In this document: piece after piece, positions 47,034 to 55,662 of the stretch
How the letters are laid out: every line of letters starts with the position of its first letter
How positions within the stretch are numbered: the first letter of the stretch is position 1
Source of the DNA: an uncultured Collinsella sp.
GTDB taxonomy: Bacteria; Actinomycetota; Coriobacteriia; Coriobacteriales; Coriobacteriaceae
NCBI GenBank assembly: GCA_900757495.1
Contig: CAAENX010000021.1
Location: 62,001-126,000, forward strand
Length of the DNA stretch: 64,000 nucleotides
Direction of reading: 5' to 3'
Notes under the pieces: generated by a model
The model's input: only the letters and a program-made list of their open reading frames with translations
What the model was told of the DNA's origin: nothing
Databases searched by the model: none
Program-made: the position numbers and the translations under genes

Positions 47034-49265
47034 ATGGGTCCTCGCCAACGACAGGGGCGCGGTCGTTCCAAGACGCATGCCCTGCCCATGATCCTGCTCT
47101 CGTTCTTGGGCCTTTTGCTCATCGCGGGCGTAGCGTTTGGGATTGGCATGATCGGCAACGTCAATCGTTGGCTGTCCGATCTGCCCGACTATACCGACGC
47201 CAACGCCTATCTGGTGAGTGAACCCACCGAGATCGTCGATTGCAACGGCAACAAGATCGCGAGCTTCTACACGCAAAACCGCAAGTCCATCACCAAGGAC
47301 CAGGTTTCCCCGTACGTGCTGCAGGGCACCGTCGACGTCGAGGACGAGCGCTTCTATGAGCACGGCGGCATCGACCTGTGGGGCATTGCTCGCGCAGCGG
47401 TGGCGACCCTTTCCGGTGGCCACGAGGGCGCCTCGACCATCACCCAACAGCTGGTGCGTAACACCATCCTGCAAGAGGAGCAGTTCGACTCGACCATCGA
47501 GCGTAAGGTTCGCGAGGCCTACATCGCCATCAAGATGGAGGAAATGTACTCCAAGGACGAGATCCTCATGATGTACCTCAACACCATCTATTACGGCCAC
47601 GGTGCCTACGGCATCGAGGCCGCAGCCGAGACCTATCTGTCCAAGAGCGCCGCCGACCTCACCCTGAGCGAGGCCGCGCTGCTCATCGGCCTTCCCAACT
47701 CGCCTTCGCAGTACGACCCCACGGTCAATCCCGATCTGGCACTGTCTCGCCGCAACAAGGTTCTCGATAACATGCTGCGCCTGGGCCACATCACCCAGAA
47801 GGAGCACGACGCCGCGCAGGCAGAGCCCATCACCCTCAACGTAACTGAAATTTCGGGCAGTGGCGTCGACGTGTATTCGCAGCCCTACTTTGTCGCCTAT
47901 GTTAAGCAGCTGCTGGAGCAGGAGTTCTCCACCGACGTGCTGTTTAAGGGCGGCCTAACCGTCAAAACCACCATCGACCCGACCATGCAGCAGACTGCCG
48001 AGGAGGCCGTGCGCGCCCAGCTCGACACGCTTTCGCTCGACGGCCTGGACATGGGCATGGTCGTCGTCGACCCCAAGACCGGTTACATCAAGTGCATGGT
48101 GGGCGGCTACGACTATAACGCCGACGAGAACCACGTGAACCACGCCACGGCCAAGCGTCCCGTAGGCTCCACGTTTAAGGCCTTTACGCTGGCCACTGCC
48201 ATCCAAAACGGCATGAACCCCAACGTCACCCTCAATTGCAACTCGCCTCTTACAGCCAAGGGCACCACGACCAAGGTGCAAAACTATGCCAACCAGAGCT
48301 ACGGTACCATCACGCTCAAGCAGGCGACGGCATACTCCTCCAACACCGGCTATATCCAGGTTGCAGAGGCTATCGGCAATAACAAGATCATGTCCCTCGT
48401 CAAAAAGCTCGGCATCGATCCTTCTAAGGACAATATCGAGGACGTTCCCGTCATGACGCTCGGTACCGGCTCCATCTCGCCGCTCGAGATGGCCGCGGCC
48501 TATGCCACGTTTGCCAACGGCGGTTACTATCGCCAGCCGATCGCCATCACCGAGATTGATTCGCGAACTGGCTCGGTGCTGTACCAGCACACCGATAACC
48601 CCTCGCAGGTGCTCTCCACCGGCGAGGCCGCGGCAGTGACCGACGTCCTGACCGGCGTCATGCAGGGCAGCGGCACGGGTGCCGCCGGCGCGCTGAGCGT
48701 CAACCAGCCCTATGCCGGCAAGACGGGTACCACCGACAACACCACCAACCTTTGGTTCTGCGGCTACACGCCGCAGCTGGCATGCGCCCTGTGGACCGGT
48801 TATTCCGCAGGCGAGATTCCCATCCAAAAGTACGGCATGGACCTGCTGGGCGATAGCACCAACCTGCCCGTCTTTAAGAAATTTATGAACACTGTTCTTG
48901 CGGGGACCGGGCGCGAGGAATTCCCGACCGGAACGGCTCCCACGTACAAGAACAATAATGTCTGGAAGTTCTACGGCACCAGCAGCGCCAGGAAGTCGGA
49001 AAACGAGGAAAACGAAGACAAGGGGGGGACCACCACAACAACGACCACGACTACCACGACGACCGAGACCACGGGTGGCGATACGACCGGCGGCAACGGT
49101 GCGACCGGCGGCGACGGTACAACGGGCGGAGACGGCACGACAGGCGGCGACGGCAGTGGCGGCGAGGGCGGCTCTCCTACTCCTACCCCCACCCCTACTC
49201 CCACTCCCACTCCCACGCCCACGCCCACGCCTACCCCCACACCCGATCCTTCAACAGGTCAGTAG
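47034..49265 (+). CDS. Class A penicillin-binding protein (PBP1a-like)
   Basis: 743 residues. One N-terminal membrane anchor (about 18-42), a GT51 glycosyltransferase domain (VEDERFYEHGGID; GASTITQQLVRN), and a transpeptidase domain with S379TFK382, S435SN437 and K563TG565. Polymerises and cross-links peptidoglycan outside the membrane. The tail from about 655 is low-complexity: a run of 12 Thr, GGDGT repeats, then about 14 Pro-Thr pairs, likely a cell-wall-spanning linker. GGAGG precedes the ATG. A strong terminator follows. Confidence 0.95.
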   Translation: MGPRQRQGRGRSKTHALPMILLSFLGLLLIAGVAFGIGMIGNVNRWLSDLPDYTDANAYLVSEPTEIVDCNGNKIASFYTQNRKSITKDQVSPYVLQGTVDVEDERFYEHGGIDLWGIARAAVATLSGGHEGASTITQQLVRNTILQEEQFDSTIERKVREAYIAIKMEEMYSKDEILMMYLNTIYYGHGAYGIEAAAETYLSKSAADLTLSEAALLIGLPNSPSQYDPTVNPDLALSRRNKVLDNMLRLGHITQKEHDAAQAEPITLNVTEISGSGVDVYSQPYFVAYVKQLLEQEFSTDVLFKGGLTVKTTIDPTMQQTAEEAVRAQLDTLSLDGLDMGMVVVDPKTGYIKCMVGGYDYNADENHVNHATAKRPVGSTFKAFTLATAIQNGMNPNVTLNCNSPLTAKGTTTKVQNYANQSYGTITLKQATAYSSNTGYIQVAEAIGNNKIMSLVKKLGIDPSKDNIEDVPVMTLGTGSISPLEMAAAYATFANGGYYRQPIAITEIDSRTGSVLYQHTDNPSQVLSTGEAAAVTDVLTGVMQGSGTGAAGALSVNQPYAGKTGTTDNTTNLWFCGYTPQLACALWTGYSAGEIPIQKYGMDLLGDSTNLPVFKKFMNTVLAGTGREEFPTGTAPTYKNNNVWKFYGTSSARKSENEENEDKGGTTTTTTTTTTTTETTGGDTTGGNGATGGDGTTGGDGTTGGDGSGGEGGSPTPTPTPTPTPTPTPTPTPTPTPDPSTGQ

Positions 49266-49283
49266 CCAGCCATAGCCAGCAAT

Positions 49284-49323
49284 GGGGCCCGGACAGCGCG
49301 CACGCTGCACGGGCCCCTTTTTC
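49284..49323 (+). terminator. PBP gene terminator
   Basis: GGGGCCCG and CGGGCCCC arms (with inner GCGCGC) followed by TTTTT. 18 bp past the stop. Confidence 0.88.
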
Positions 49324-49367
49324 GTCTTACCCGGACAATGCCACCGTACGTCTCCAGGCACCGACAC

Positions 49368-49394
49368 AAAAAGACGCCGGCTCTAGCCGACGTC
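49368..49394 (-). terminator. argR terminator
   Basis: On the minus strand GACGTCGGCT pairs with AGCCGGCGTC (one mismatch) and runs into TTTTTG. 54 bp past the argR stop. Confidence 0.8.
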
Positions 49395-49448
49395 CCTACA
49401 AGTTTATGAAACTGCGTATACGTAAACGACGCGCACGCCGCACATCCC

Positions 49449-49886
49449 CTACTTACGAGAGTTACTCAGCTTGTTGATGAGCGCCTCAAGGCGCTCGCCG
49501 TCCTCGGCTGTCTGCGCAATGACCAGGATCGTGTCGTTGCCGGCAAGCGAGCCGAGCACATCGGGCAGCTCCGCAGCATCGACGGCTGCGGCAATACCAG
49601 AAGCCGTACCGGGCTGTGCCTTGATCATAACCAGATTATCGGTGCGCAGCACGCCGGTAACCAACTCGGAGACCATGCGCTGCAAATGCAGGTCTTCGGC
49701 AAGGACATAGATGCCCTCGGGGAGTTTACGCAGTCCCATATCCGCGATGTCGCGCGAAACGGTCGCCTGCGTGCAATCGAAACCCATGGCACGCAGCTCG
49801 TCTACCAAAACGCGCTGTGTGCGTACGTCCTTGTTGCGCACGATATCTCTGATGGCATCCTGGCGCCCATTGCGTTTTTTAGCCAT
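49449..49886 (-). CDS. argR: Arginine repressor
   Basis: 145 residues from the ATG at 49886. N-terminal winged helix (DELRAMGFDCTQATVSRDIADMGLRKLP) and C-terminal arginine-binding hexamer domain (QPGTASGIAAAVDAAELPDVLGSLAGNDTILVI). Controls arginine synthesis and catabolism; no arg genes lie in this window. GGAGTGAGG is before the ATG. The second Asp of the usual GDDT arginine motif is kept (GNDT), the first is Asn. Confidence 0.94.
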   Translation of the reverse strand: MAKKRNGRQDAIRDIVRNKDVRTQRVLVDELRAMGFDCTQATVSRDIADMGLRKLPEGIYVLAEDLHLQRMVSELVTGVLRTDNLVMIKAQPGTASGIAAAVDAAELPDVLGSLAGNDTILVIAQTAEDGERLEALINKLSNSRK

Positions 49887-49926
49887 ACAAAACCTCACTC
49901 CATAGATGGCGGAGACAATCACTCAG

Positions 49927-49977
49927 TGATTGAATAGTTTAGCGCTATTAAAGGGTATTTGTGAATAAGAACGCATT
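49927..49977. promoter_or_regulatory. Possible ARG boxes upstream of argR
   Basis: TGTGAATAAGAACGCATT (49960-49977) and the weaker GATTGAATAGTTTA near 49928 resemble ArgR operator halves (TGAATAAAAATTCA). Their place before argR fits autoregulation. Match is partial. Confidence 0.3.
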
Positions 49978-50018
49978 TCGAAACAATTCCATGCAAGATT
50001 ATTTCGAACATAGCCATC

Positions 50019-51059
50019 TTAGGAGATTTTGGCACCCGTCCGGTTAAAAAAAGCGGCCAGGTGCGTATACATCACGCAACGCGCAGGCTTGGCACGGGCA
50101 ATCGGTCCAAACAACAGGCCGAGTCGACGATGGTTGTCGCTGAGTGCCGCGGCCATCTGACGAGTCCGAGATGCCTCGAGCATATCACGCAAACGAGCGG
50201 AACGCTCAATTGAAGAAACCCCATGCGGGCTCAAGCACAAGTTTTCGATGCAGGCGACCAGCCCGGCGAAGTAAAACATATGGCTCGCCGCCTTTAGCTG
50301 CGTGTCGCTGCTCGCCTCAGCAAGCGAATCAGTAAGCGCGTCAAGCGCCCGGGCGTCATCGGTAAGCTTGGCAAACAAAGTGGGGTCAAAAGCATCTGTG
50401 AGCTGCGGCGCCACCGCGTGGAAACAGGCGCCGCCGCACCCGGATATGCGTTGCGCGTGCGAAAGAGCGCATGTCATAAACCCAATCGTGCGAAACGCAC
50501 GATCTCGCGACAAACACGTCTCGAACAACGAGCGGCTATACATCACACCAGAAGTCTGGGCAATCAGGCCGCCGGAAATCATCTGAGACAGACCAGCCGC
50601 CAAAGAAGCACGGTCATCGATCGTAAGAGAGGTGGCATCCAGTACGCGCGAATGGCGCTCACGATGAGCGTCGTAGCGGTCGAGCGATGCCGTGGGAATC
50701 ACCATGTCTGCCGCAGCATCGCATGCAACATCGACCATCTTGGAAAGGGACTGCGGGGCAAACCACTCGTCGGCGTTCATGGCAACTATCTGCAAGCCAC
50801 GCGAGGCGGCAAAACCGGCCTTGAGACATGCTCCGTGCGCCGAATCCTCGACGTCGATCAAATCGATGTGAATATCTCTGCCGGCGGCAACCTCGAGCGA
50901 ATGGCGCACACCCGGTGCGACATCGCGGAATACGACAACAATCTGCAGATCATAGAGGTCTTGGTTCTGGACGCTCTCGAGCGCGCGCATCGCATAGCTG
51001 GGTGAACCCTCGACAACGAGGATTACAGAAAGTCGCGGATGCGAACCACGTCGAACCAA
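50019..51059 (-). CDS. Family 2 glycosyltransferase-like protein
   Basis: 346 residues from a TTG at 51059, with GAGAGGA upstream. The first ~110 residues are a GT-A fold (LSVILVVEGSPSYAMRALESVQNQDLYDLQIVVV, then VAMNADEWFAP at the nucleotide-sugar site), the rest helical and unassigned. The usual DxD is replaced by NADEW, so catalysis is uncertain; it may be a sugar-binding relative. The gene stands alone between argR and truA with no linked polysaccharide genes. Confidence 0.75.
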   Translation of the reverse strand: MVRRGSHPRLSVILVVEGSPSYAMRALESVQNQDLYDLQIVVVFRDVAPGVRHSLEVAAGRDIHIDLIDVEDSAHGACLKAGFAASRGLQIVAMNADEWFAPQSLSKMVDVACDAAADMVIPTASLDRYDAHRERHSRVLDATSLTIDDRASLAAGLSQMISGGLIAQTSGVMYSRSLFETCLSRDRAFRTIGFMTCALSHAQRISGCGGACFHAVAPQLTDAFDPTLFAKLTDDARALDALTDSLAEASSDTQLKAASHMFYFAGLVACIENLCLSPHGVSSIERSARLRDMLEASRTRQMAAALSDNHRRLGLLFGPIARAKPARCVMYTHLAAFFNRTGAKIS

Positions 51060-51223
51060 GTTTTCCGTCCTCTCGACAGCGCCAAATCAAACCGTCGTTC
51101 ATGGTACACCCGAGCTATAAAGGCAACGAGCCGCCTAACATGTTGCACGCCAAGAACAGATGTTGCACACGCGCAGCTCACACATAATATGTGCCGCCAG
51201 GTACGGATGCGTCGAGCACTCCC

Positions 51224-52048
51224 CTAGTCGAGCACGACAAGCTCGTCAGGGTCGTAATCCACGCCCATAAACGTAAGGCCACAGGCAGGCGCCGTGGGAC
51301 CCGCAGCGGTACGGTCGCAGGCGTCAATAACCTCGCGCATCCACTGGGGATCGCGACGATGCATGCCGATCTCGACGAGGGTGCCCACAATGGTTCGCAC
51401 CATCGAATGCAAAAACGCATTGCCCTCGATGGTAAACGTGAGGATGTCCTCGCCAAAGGCGACCTCATGGCCAAACTCGGCGCGCATCACGCAGCGGTGC
51501 GTAGGCTTGCCCACGGCAGACGCCACCTTGCAAAAGCTCTTAAAGTCCTGCTCGCCCAAGAGCGCAGGGCAGGCGGCCCCCATCGCATCGACGTCGAGGG
51601 GATAGCGATGCCACCACACAGCACCGCGTGACAGTACGGGGCGCGCATCACGATCGGCAATGCGATAGGTGTAAGTACGAGAACGTGCGTCAAAGCGCGC
51701 AGAAAAGCCCTTACGAGCCTTGTAGACCTCATTTATGGCGATATCTTTACCCAGGAGGGCATCCATAGCCCTCAGCCATCTACGGCGCGTACACGCAAGC
51801 TCAGCGTCCGTTACAGGCACGCTGATGTACTGCGCCACCGCATGCACGCCGGCATCGGTACGCCCCGCACACGTCAGATCGATCGGGCGGCGCAGCAGCG
51901 TCTCGATAGCGCGGCGCAACTCGCCCGCAACGGTCGTCTGGCCCGGCTGTTCGGCAAATCCGCTATACGATGAGCCATCGTAGGCAACACGGAACACGAG
52001 GGTGGCATCGAGCTCAGGAATCGAATTGAAATCAGACGGCGCGGTCAT
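51224..52048 (-). CDS. truA: tRNA pseudouridine(38-40) synthase
   Basis: 274 residues from the ATG at 52048 with GGGAG upstream; an earlier in-frame start adds 12. Makes pseudouridine at positions 38-40 of the tRNA anticodon arm. Catalytic Asp65 in CAGRTDAGVHA, plus FSARFDARSRTYTYRI and the closing FLHSMVRTIVGTLVEIG. It follows rplQ after a strong terminator, so it needs its own promoter or read-through. Confidence 0.96.
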   Translation of the reverse strand: MTAPSDFNSIPELDATLVFRVAYDGSSYSGFAEQPGQTTVAGELRRAIETLLRRPIDLTCAGRTDAGVHAVAQYISVPVTDAELACTRRRWLRAMDALLGKDIAINEVYKARKGFSARFDARSRTYTYRIADRDARPVLSRGAVWWHRYPLDVDAMGAACPALLGEQDFKSFCKVASAVGKPTHRCVMRAEFGHEVAFGEDILTFTIEGNAFLHSMVRTIVGTLVEIGMHRRDPQWMREVIDACDRTAAGPTAPACGLTFMGVDYDPDELVVLD

Positions 52049-52081
52049 GAGCGCTCCCAACAAACAATCACGGTATCGCGA

Positions 52082-52113
52082 CAAAAAAGAGGGGCACGCG
52101 AACGTACCCCTCG
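52082..52113 (-). terminator. Alpha operon terminator (after rplQ)
   Basis: On the minus strand CGAGGGGTACG and CGTGCCCCTC form a stem with a short loop followed by TTTTTTG. 25 bp past the rplQ stop, 33 bp before truA starts. Confidence 0.9.
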
Positions 52114-52138
52114 AATATAGCCTATGCAGACGGATTGT

Positions 52139-52606
52139 CTACTCAGCGGTCTCCTCAGCAGGAGCCTCCCCGGCAGCCTCGACCTTCTTGGGAGCAGCGG
52201 CCTTCTTGGGGGCCGGAGCAGCCTTCTTGGCCTTGGGCGTGCAAGGCTCGGTGACGAGCTCCATGATAACGATAGGAGCGTTATCGCCCTTACGGTTACC
52301 GAGCTTCATGATGCGGGTGTAACCGCCGTTGCGGTCCTGCCACATACCCTGGGCAGCCTTGTCGAAAATCTCGCCAACGAGCTGCTTATCACCGAGCTTG
52401 GCGATGGCCAGACGACGAGAGTGCAGGTCGCCCTTCTTGGCCCAGGTGATGATCGGGTCGACGACCGAACGCAGCGCCTTAGCGCGGGTCTCGGTGGTCT
52501 TGATGCGGTCGTTCTCGAAGAGGGCCTTAGCAAGGCTCTTCTTCATGGCCTTGGTGTGGCTCGCATCGGTGCCGAGCTTCAGGCCCTTCTTAACGTTATG
52601 ACGCAT
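52139..52606 (-). CDS. rplQ: Ribosomal protein L17 with Ala/Lys tail
   Basis: 155 residues. The first ~118 are standard L17 (MRHNVKKGLKLGTDASHTKAM start); the last ~35 are Lys/Ala/Pro-rich then acidic (KKAAPAPKKAAAPKKVEA...EETAE). It lines the peptide exit tunnel. 30 bp after rpoA, last gene of the alpha operon. Confidence 0.96.
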   Translation of the reverse strand: MRHNVKKGLKLGTDASHTKAMKKSLAKALFENDRIKTTETRAKALRSVVDPIITWAKKGDLHSRRLAIAKLGDKQLVGEIFDKAAQGMWQDRNGGYTRIMKLGNRKGDNAPIVIMELVTEPCTPKAKKAAPAPKKAAAPKKVEAAGEAPAEETAE

Positions 52607-52636
52607 GGTCTAGTTTCTCCTCAAAAATGCGAAGCA

Positions 52637-53578
52637 TTAAGCCTTCAGGCTCAGGCCCATGGACTCAAGCTTGTCCTTCACTTCCTCGATCGACTTAACA
52701 CCGAAGTTACGGATGTTGAGCAGATCGTTCTCCGAGAACTCAACGAGCTGACGGACCGAGTGAATGCTGGCGCGCTTAAGGCAGTTATAGGAACGGACGG
52801 AAAGATCCAGATCCTCGATCTGCTTGTCCAGCTCGGCGTTGTCGTTGGTGACCTCGGGAGCGAAGATCGAAGCCTCCTCCTCGACCTCGGGGGTCTCGGC
52901 AAGGTTCATAAAGGCAGCCATATGCTGGTTGATGATATTGGCAGCCTGGACCACGGCGTCGCGCGGAGCGATGGAGCCGTTGGTCTCGATCTCGAGGACA
53001 AGGCGGTCATAGTCGGTGTGCTGACCGACACGGCAAGCCTCAACGAGCTTGGCGCAGCGGGACACCGGCGAGTACAACGAGTCGACGTGGATCACACCGA
53101 TGGGATCGTTGTCGCGCTTGTTAGCCTCGCCAGAGACATAGCCGCGGCCATAGCCGATGCGCATGCTCATGGTGAGATGGCCACCCTCGGTGAGCGTAGC
53201 GATGTGCTGCTCGGGGTTGACCAGCTCAAACTCGGACGGAATAAAGAAGTCCGCACCGGTGACCTCACAGGGGCCGTCAACCGAGATGGTGGCGGTCGCC
53301 TCGTCGGTCGTGCCGAGAGCCCTGAAGACAAGACCCTTGACATTCAGGACGATGTCGGTGACATCCTCGACCATGTTAGGGATGGTCATGAACTCGTGCT
53401 GCGCGCCATCGATCTGAATAGCCTCGACGGCGGCACCCTCGAGCGAGGACAGAAGAACGCGACGAAGGGAGTTACCCAGCGTATCGCCGTAGCCACGCTC
53501 GAGCGGCTCAACGGAGACACGAGCAGACGTCTCGTTAATCTCTTCGACCTGAACCTGAGGCCTAATGAATTCTGACAT
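52637..53578 (-). CDS. rpoA: RNA polymerase alpha subunit
   Basis: 313 residues: N-terminal dimerisation domain (ERGYGDTLGNSLRRVLLSSLEGAAV), acidic linker, and C-terminal domain (LKRASIHSVRQLVEFSENDLLNIRNFGVKSIEEV) that contacts activators and UP elements. GGAGG before the ATG. Between rpsD and rplQ, as usual. Confidence 0.98.
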   Translation of the reverse strand: MSEFIRPQVQVEEINETSARVSVEPLERGYGDTLGNSLRRVLLSSLEGAAVEAIQIDGAQHEFMTIPNMVEDVTDIVLNVKGLVFRALGTTDEATATISVDGPCEVTGADFFIPSEFELVNPEQHIATLTEGGHLTMSMRIGYGRGYVSGEANKRDNDPIGVIHVDSLYSPVSRCAKLVEACRVGQHTDYDRLVLEIETNGSIAPRDAVVQAANIINQHMAAFMNLAETPEVEEEASIFAPEVTNDNAELDKQIEDLDLSVRSYNCLKRASIHSVRQLVEFSENDLLNIRNFGVKSIEEVKDKLESMGLSLKA

Positions 53579-53610
53579 GTATTACCTCCAGCCTCAGCAG
53601 CCCGGATGGA

Positions 53611-54207
53611 CTACTTAGAGTAGAGCTCGACGATGAGCTGCTCGTTGATATCACCGCTGATCTGCTCACGCGTCGGCAGAGCGAGCACGTTACCAGACAG
53701 CTTCTCGATATCGACCTCGAGCCAGCCAGGGACCTCGAAACGCTCGGAGGAAATCAAAGCCTCCTTGATGGGGAGGAGGTCACGGAACTTCTCGCCGACA
53801 GCGACGACGTCGCCGGCCTTGACGCGGTAGGACGGGATGTCCACGCGCTTGCCGTTCACGGTGAAGTGACCGTGACGGACGGACTGACGAGCCTCTTTGC
53901 GAGTACGGGCGAAACCAAGACGGAAGACGACGTTGTCGAGGCGAGACTCAAGGATGATCATGAGGTTCTCACCAGTGACGCCGTTCATCTTACGGGCCTT
54001 GTTGAAGTAGCCGTGGAACTGCTTCTCCAGAACGCCATAAATGAACTTGACCTTCTGCTTCTCGCGCAGCTGCATGCCGTACTCAGATTCCTTGCGACGG
54101 CGCTTGGGCTGACGGATAGATTCCTTCTTGCTGCTGTAACCGAGCTCAGCGGGATCGATCCCGAGCTGACGGCAGCGCTTAAGAACAGGAGTCCTGTCGA
54201 TTGCCAT
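53611..54207 (-). CDS. rpsD: Ribosomal protein S4
   Basis: 198 residues. S4 RNA-binding domain with LDNVVFRLGFARTRKEARQSV and HGHFTVNGKRVDIPS. The N-terminus lacks the zinc-binding cysteine set (one Cys only), so this is the C-minus form. Nucleates 30S assembly. GAAAGGA before the ATG. Confidence 0.97.
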   Translation of the reverse strand: MAIDRTPVLKRCRQLGIDPAELGYSSKKESIRQPKRRRKESEYGMQLREKQKVKFIYGVLEKQFHGYFNKARKMNGVTGENLMIILESRLDNVVFRLGFARTRKEARQSVRHGHFTVNGKRVDIPSYRVKAGDVVAVGEKFRDLLPIKEALISSERFEVPGWLEVDIEKLSGNVLALPTREQISGDINEQLIVELYSK

Positions 54208-54226
54208 ATTGATACGATCCTTTCAG

Positions 54227-54631
54227 TTACACGCGGCGACGCTTCTTGGGGCGGCAGCCGTTGTGCGGGATGGGGGTCTTGTCCTGGATGCTCGAGACCT
54301 CGAGGCCAGCAGCCTGGAGGGAGCGGATGGCGGTCTCACGACCGGAGCCGGGGCCCTTGACGAAGACGGAAACCTTCTTCATACCGTGCTCCATGGCCTG
54401 CTTGGCAGCAGCCTCGGCAGCCATCTGGGCAGCGAACGGCGTGGACTTGCGGGAGCCCTTGAAGCCCACCTGGCCAGCCGACTTCCAGGAAATGACGTTG
54501 CCCTGGGGATCGGTGATCGAAACGATCGTGTTGTTGAACGTAGAACGAATGTGAGCCTGGCCCACGGAGATGTTCTTACGGTCCGCGCGCTTCAGACGGG
54601 CAGCGCGAACGTTCTTCTTAGCAGTAGCCAT
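54227..54631 (-). CDS. rpsK: Ribosomal protein S11
   Basis: 134 residues with the family blocks HIRSTFNNTIVSITD, GFKGSRKSTPFAAQ and the basic C-terminus GCRPKKRRRV. Lies on the 30S platform. Spacing is 19 bp to rpsD and 14 bp from rpsM. Confidence 0.97.
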   Translation of the reverse strand: MATAKKNVRAARLKRADRKNISVGQAHIRSTFNNTIVSITDPQGNVISWKSAGQVGFKGSRKSTPFAAQMAAEAAAKQAMEHGMKKVSVFVKGPGSGRETAIRSLQAAGLEVSSIQDKTPIPHNGCRPKKRRRV

Positions 54632-54645
54632 CTATCTAGCGCTCC

Positions 54646-55020
54646 TTATTTCTTCTTCTTAGCACCGATCTGACGCTTCGGGCCCTTGCGGGTACGAGCG
54701 TTAGTGTGGGTGCGCTGGCCGCGGACCGGGAGGCCCTTGCGGTGACGAAGGCCGCGGTTGCAGCCGATGTCCATAAGGCGCTTGACGTTCTGGTTGCGCT
54801 CACGGCGGAGGTCGCCCTCAACCATGATCTGGTTCTTGTCGATATAATCGCGGATGGCGTTAACCTCATCCTCGGTGAGGTCCTTAACGCGCGTATCCAC
54901 GTTAACGTTGCACTCGACGCAAATCTTCGTCGCAGTGGTGCGGCCGATGCCGTAAATGTAGGTCAGACCGATCTCAACGCGCTTCTCACGCGGGAGGTCG
55001 ACACCATTAATACGGGCCAA
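54646..55020 (-). CDS. rpsM: Ribosomal protein S13
   Basis: 124 residues (ARINGVDLPREKRVEIGLTYIYGIG start; GLRHRKGLPVRGQRTHTNARTRKGP). Head of the 30S subunit, contacts the P-site tRNA through its basic tail, which ends KKKK-like. Confidence 0.97.
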   Translation of the reverse strand: MARINGVDLPREKRVEIGLTYIYGIGRTTATKICVECNVNVDTRVKDLTEDEVNAIRDYIDKNQIMVEGDLRRERNQNVKRLMDIGCNRGLRHRKGLPVRGQRTHTNARTRKGPKRQIGAKKKK

Positions 55021-55034
55021 CGTAGTCTCCTCTC

Positions 55035-55148
55035 TTAACCCTGACGCTGCTTATGACGGGGATTCTCGCAAATGACGAGGACCTTGCCATGGCGCCTAAT
55101 GATTTTGCACTTATCGCACATCTTCTTGACCGAAGGACGTACCTTCAT
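55035..55148 (-). CDS. rpmJ: Ribosomal protein L36, zinc type
   Basis: 37 residues, too short for many gene callers: MKVRPSVKKMCDKCKIIRR then HGKVLVICENPRHKQRQG. The Cys11/Cys14/Cys27/His32 zinc set is complete. Placed between infA and rpsM, as in most alpha operons; 14 bp before rpsM. Confidence 0.96.
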   Translation of the reverse strand: MKVRPSVKKMCDKCKIIRRHGKVLVICENPRHKQRQG

Positions 55149-55235
55149 CGTTCTTCCTTTCGGTAGCGCTCGAACTACTTCCCTACTATCTACTCGCCCA
55201 GCCGCAGGCGTTTAAAACTATGGCTGGTCTTCACA

Positions 55236-55273
55236 CACAAACCGACCGTAGGTTGAGCTAAGCCTGCAGTCGG
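55236..55273 (-). terminator. Hairpin between infA and rpmJ
   Basis: CCGACTGCAGG and CCTACGGTCGG pair on the minus strand with one mismatch and one wobble, then TTTGTGTG. 26 bp past the infA stop; an attenuator or weak terminator before rpmJ-rpsM-rpsK-rpsD-rpoA-rplQ. Confidence 0.5.
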
Positions 55274-55298
55274 AGAAGGAGTGCGTGTATGCGTGCCG

Positions 55299-55517
55299 CT
55301 ATTTATAGCGATAGGTGATGCGGCCGCGGGTCAGGTCGTACGGGGAAAGCTCCACGACAACCCTGTCACCGGGGAGAATACGGATGTAATTCATTCGGAT
55401 CTTGCCAGAAATGTTGCACAGAACCGAATGACCGTTCTCGAGCTCGACCTTAAACATGGCGTTGGGCAGCGGTTCCTTTACCGTACCCTCGAGCTCAATT
55501 GCGTCTTCCTTCTTCAC
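55299..55517 (-). CDS. infA: Translation initiation factor IF-1
   Basis: 72 residues from the GTG at 55517, matching the family's standard length (KKEDAIELEGTVKEPLPNAMF); a TTG two codons earlier is the alternative. One S1/OB fold (GHSVLCNISGKIRMNYIRILPGDRV). Binds the ribosomal A site. Lies between map (145 bp upstream) and rpmJ. Confidence 0.95.
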   Translation of the reverse strand: MKKEDAIELEGTVKEPLPNAMFKVELENGHSVLCNISGKIRMNYIRILPGDRVVVELSPYDLTRGRITYRYK

Positions 55518-55662
55518 AAGCAATCATCTTTCTCTAGAAAACGACAGCGATTGAGTATTCTACAATACGCGTGCACGTATCGTAATATCTTCGTAATGGC
55601 TCCACAACTAAGTGAAACTTGTTACTTTGAAATGTAAATGCCGACGAATTTGAACGCGGCCT

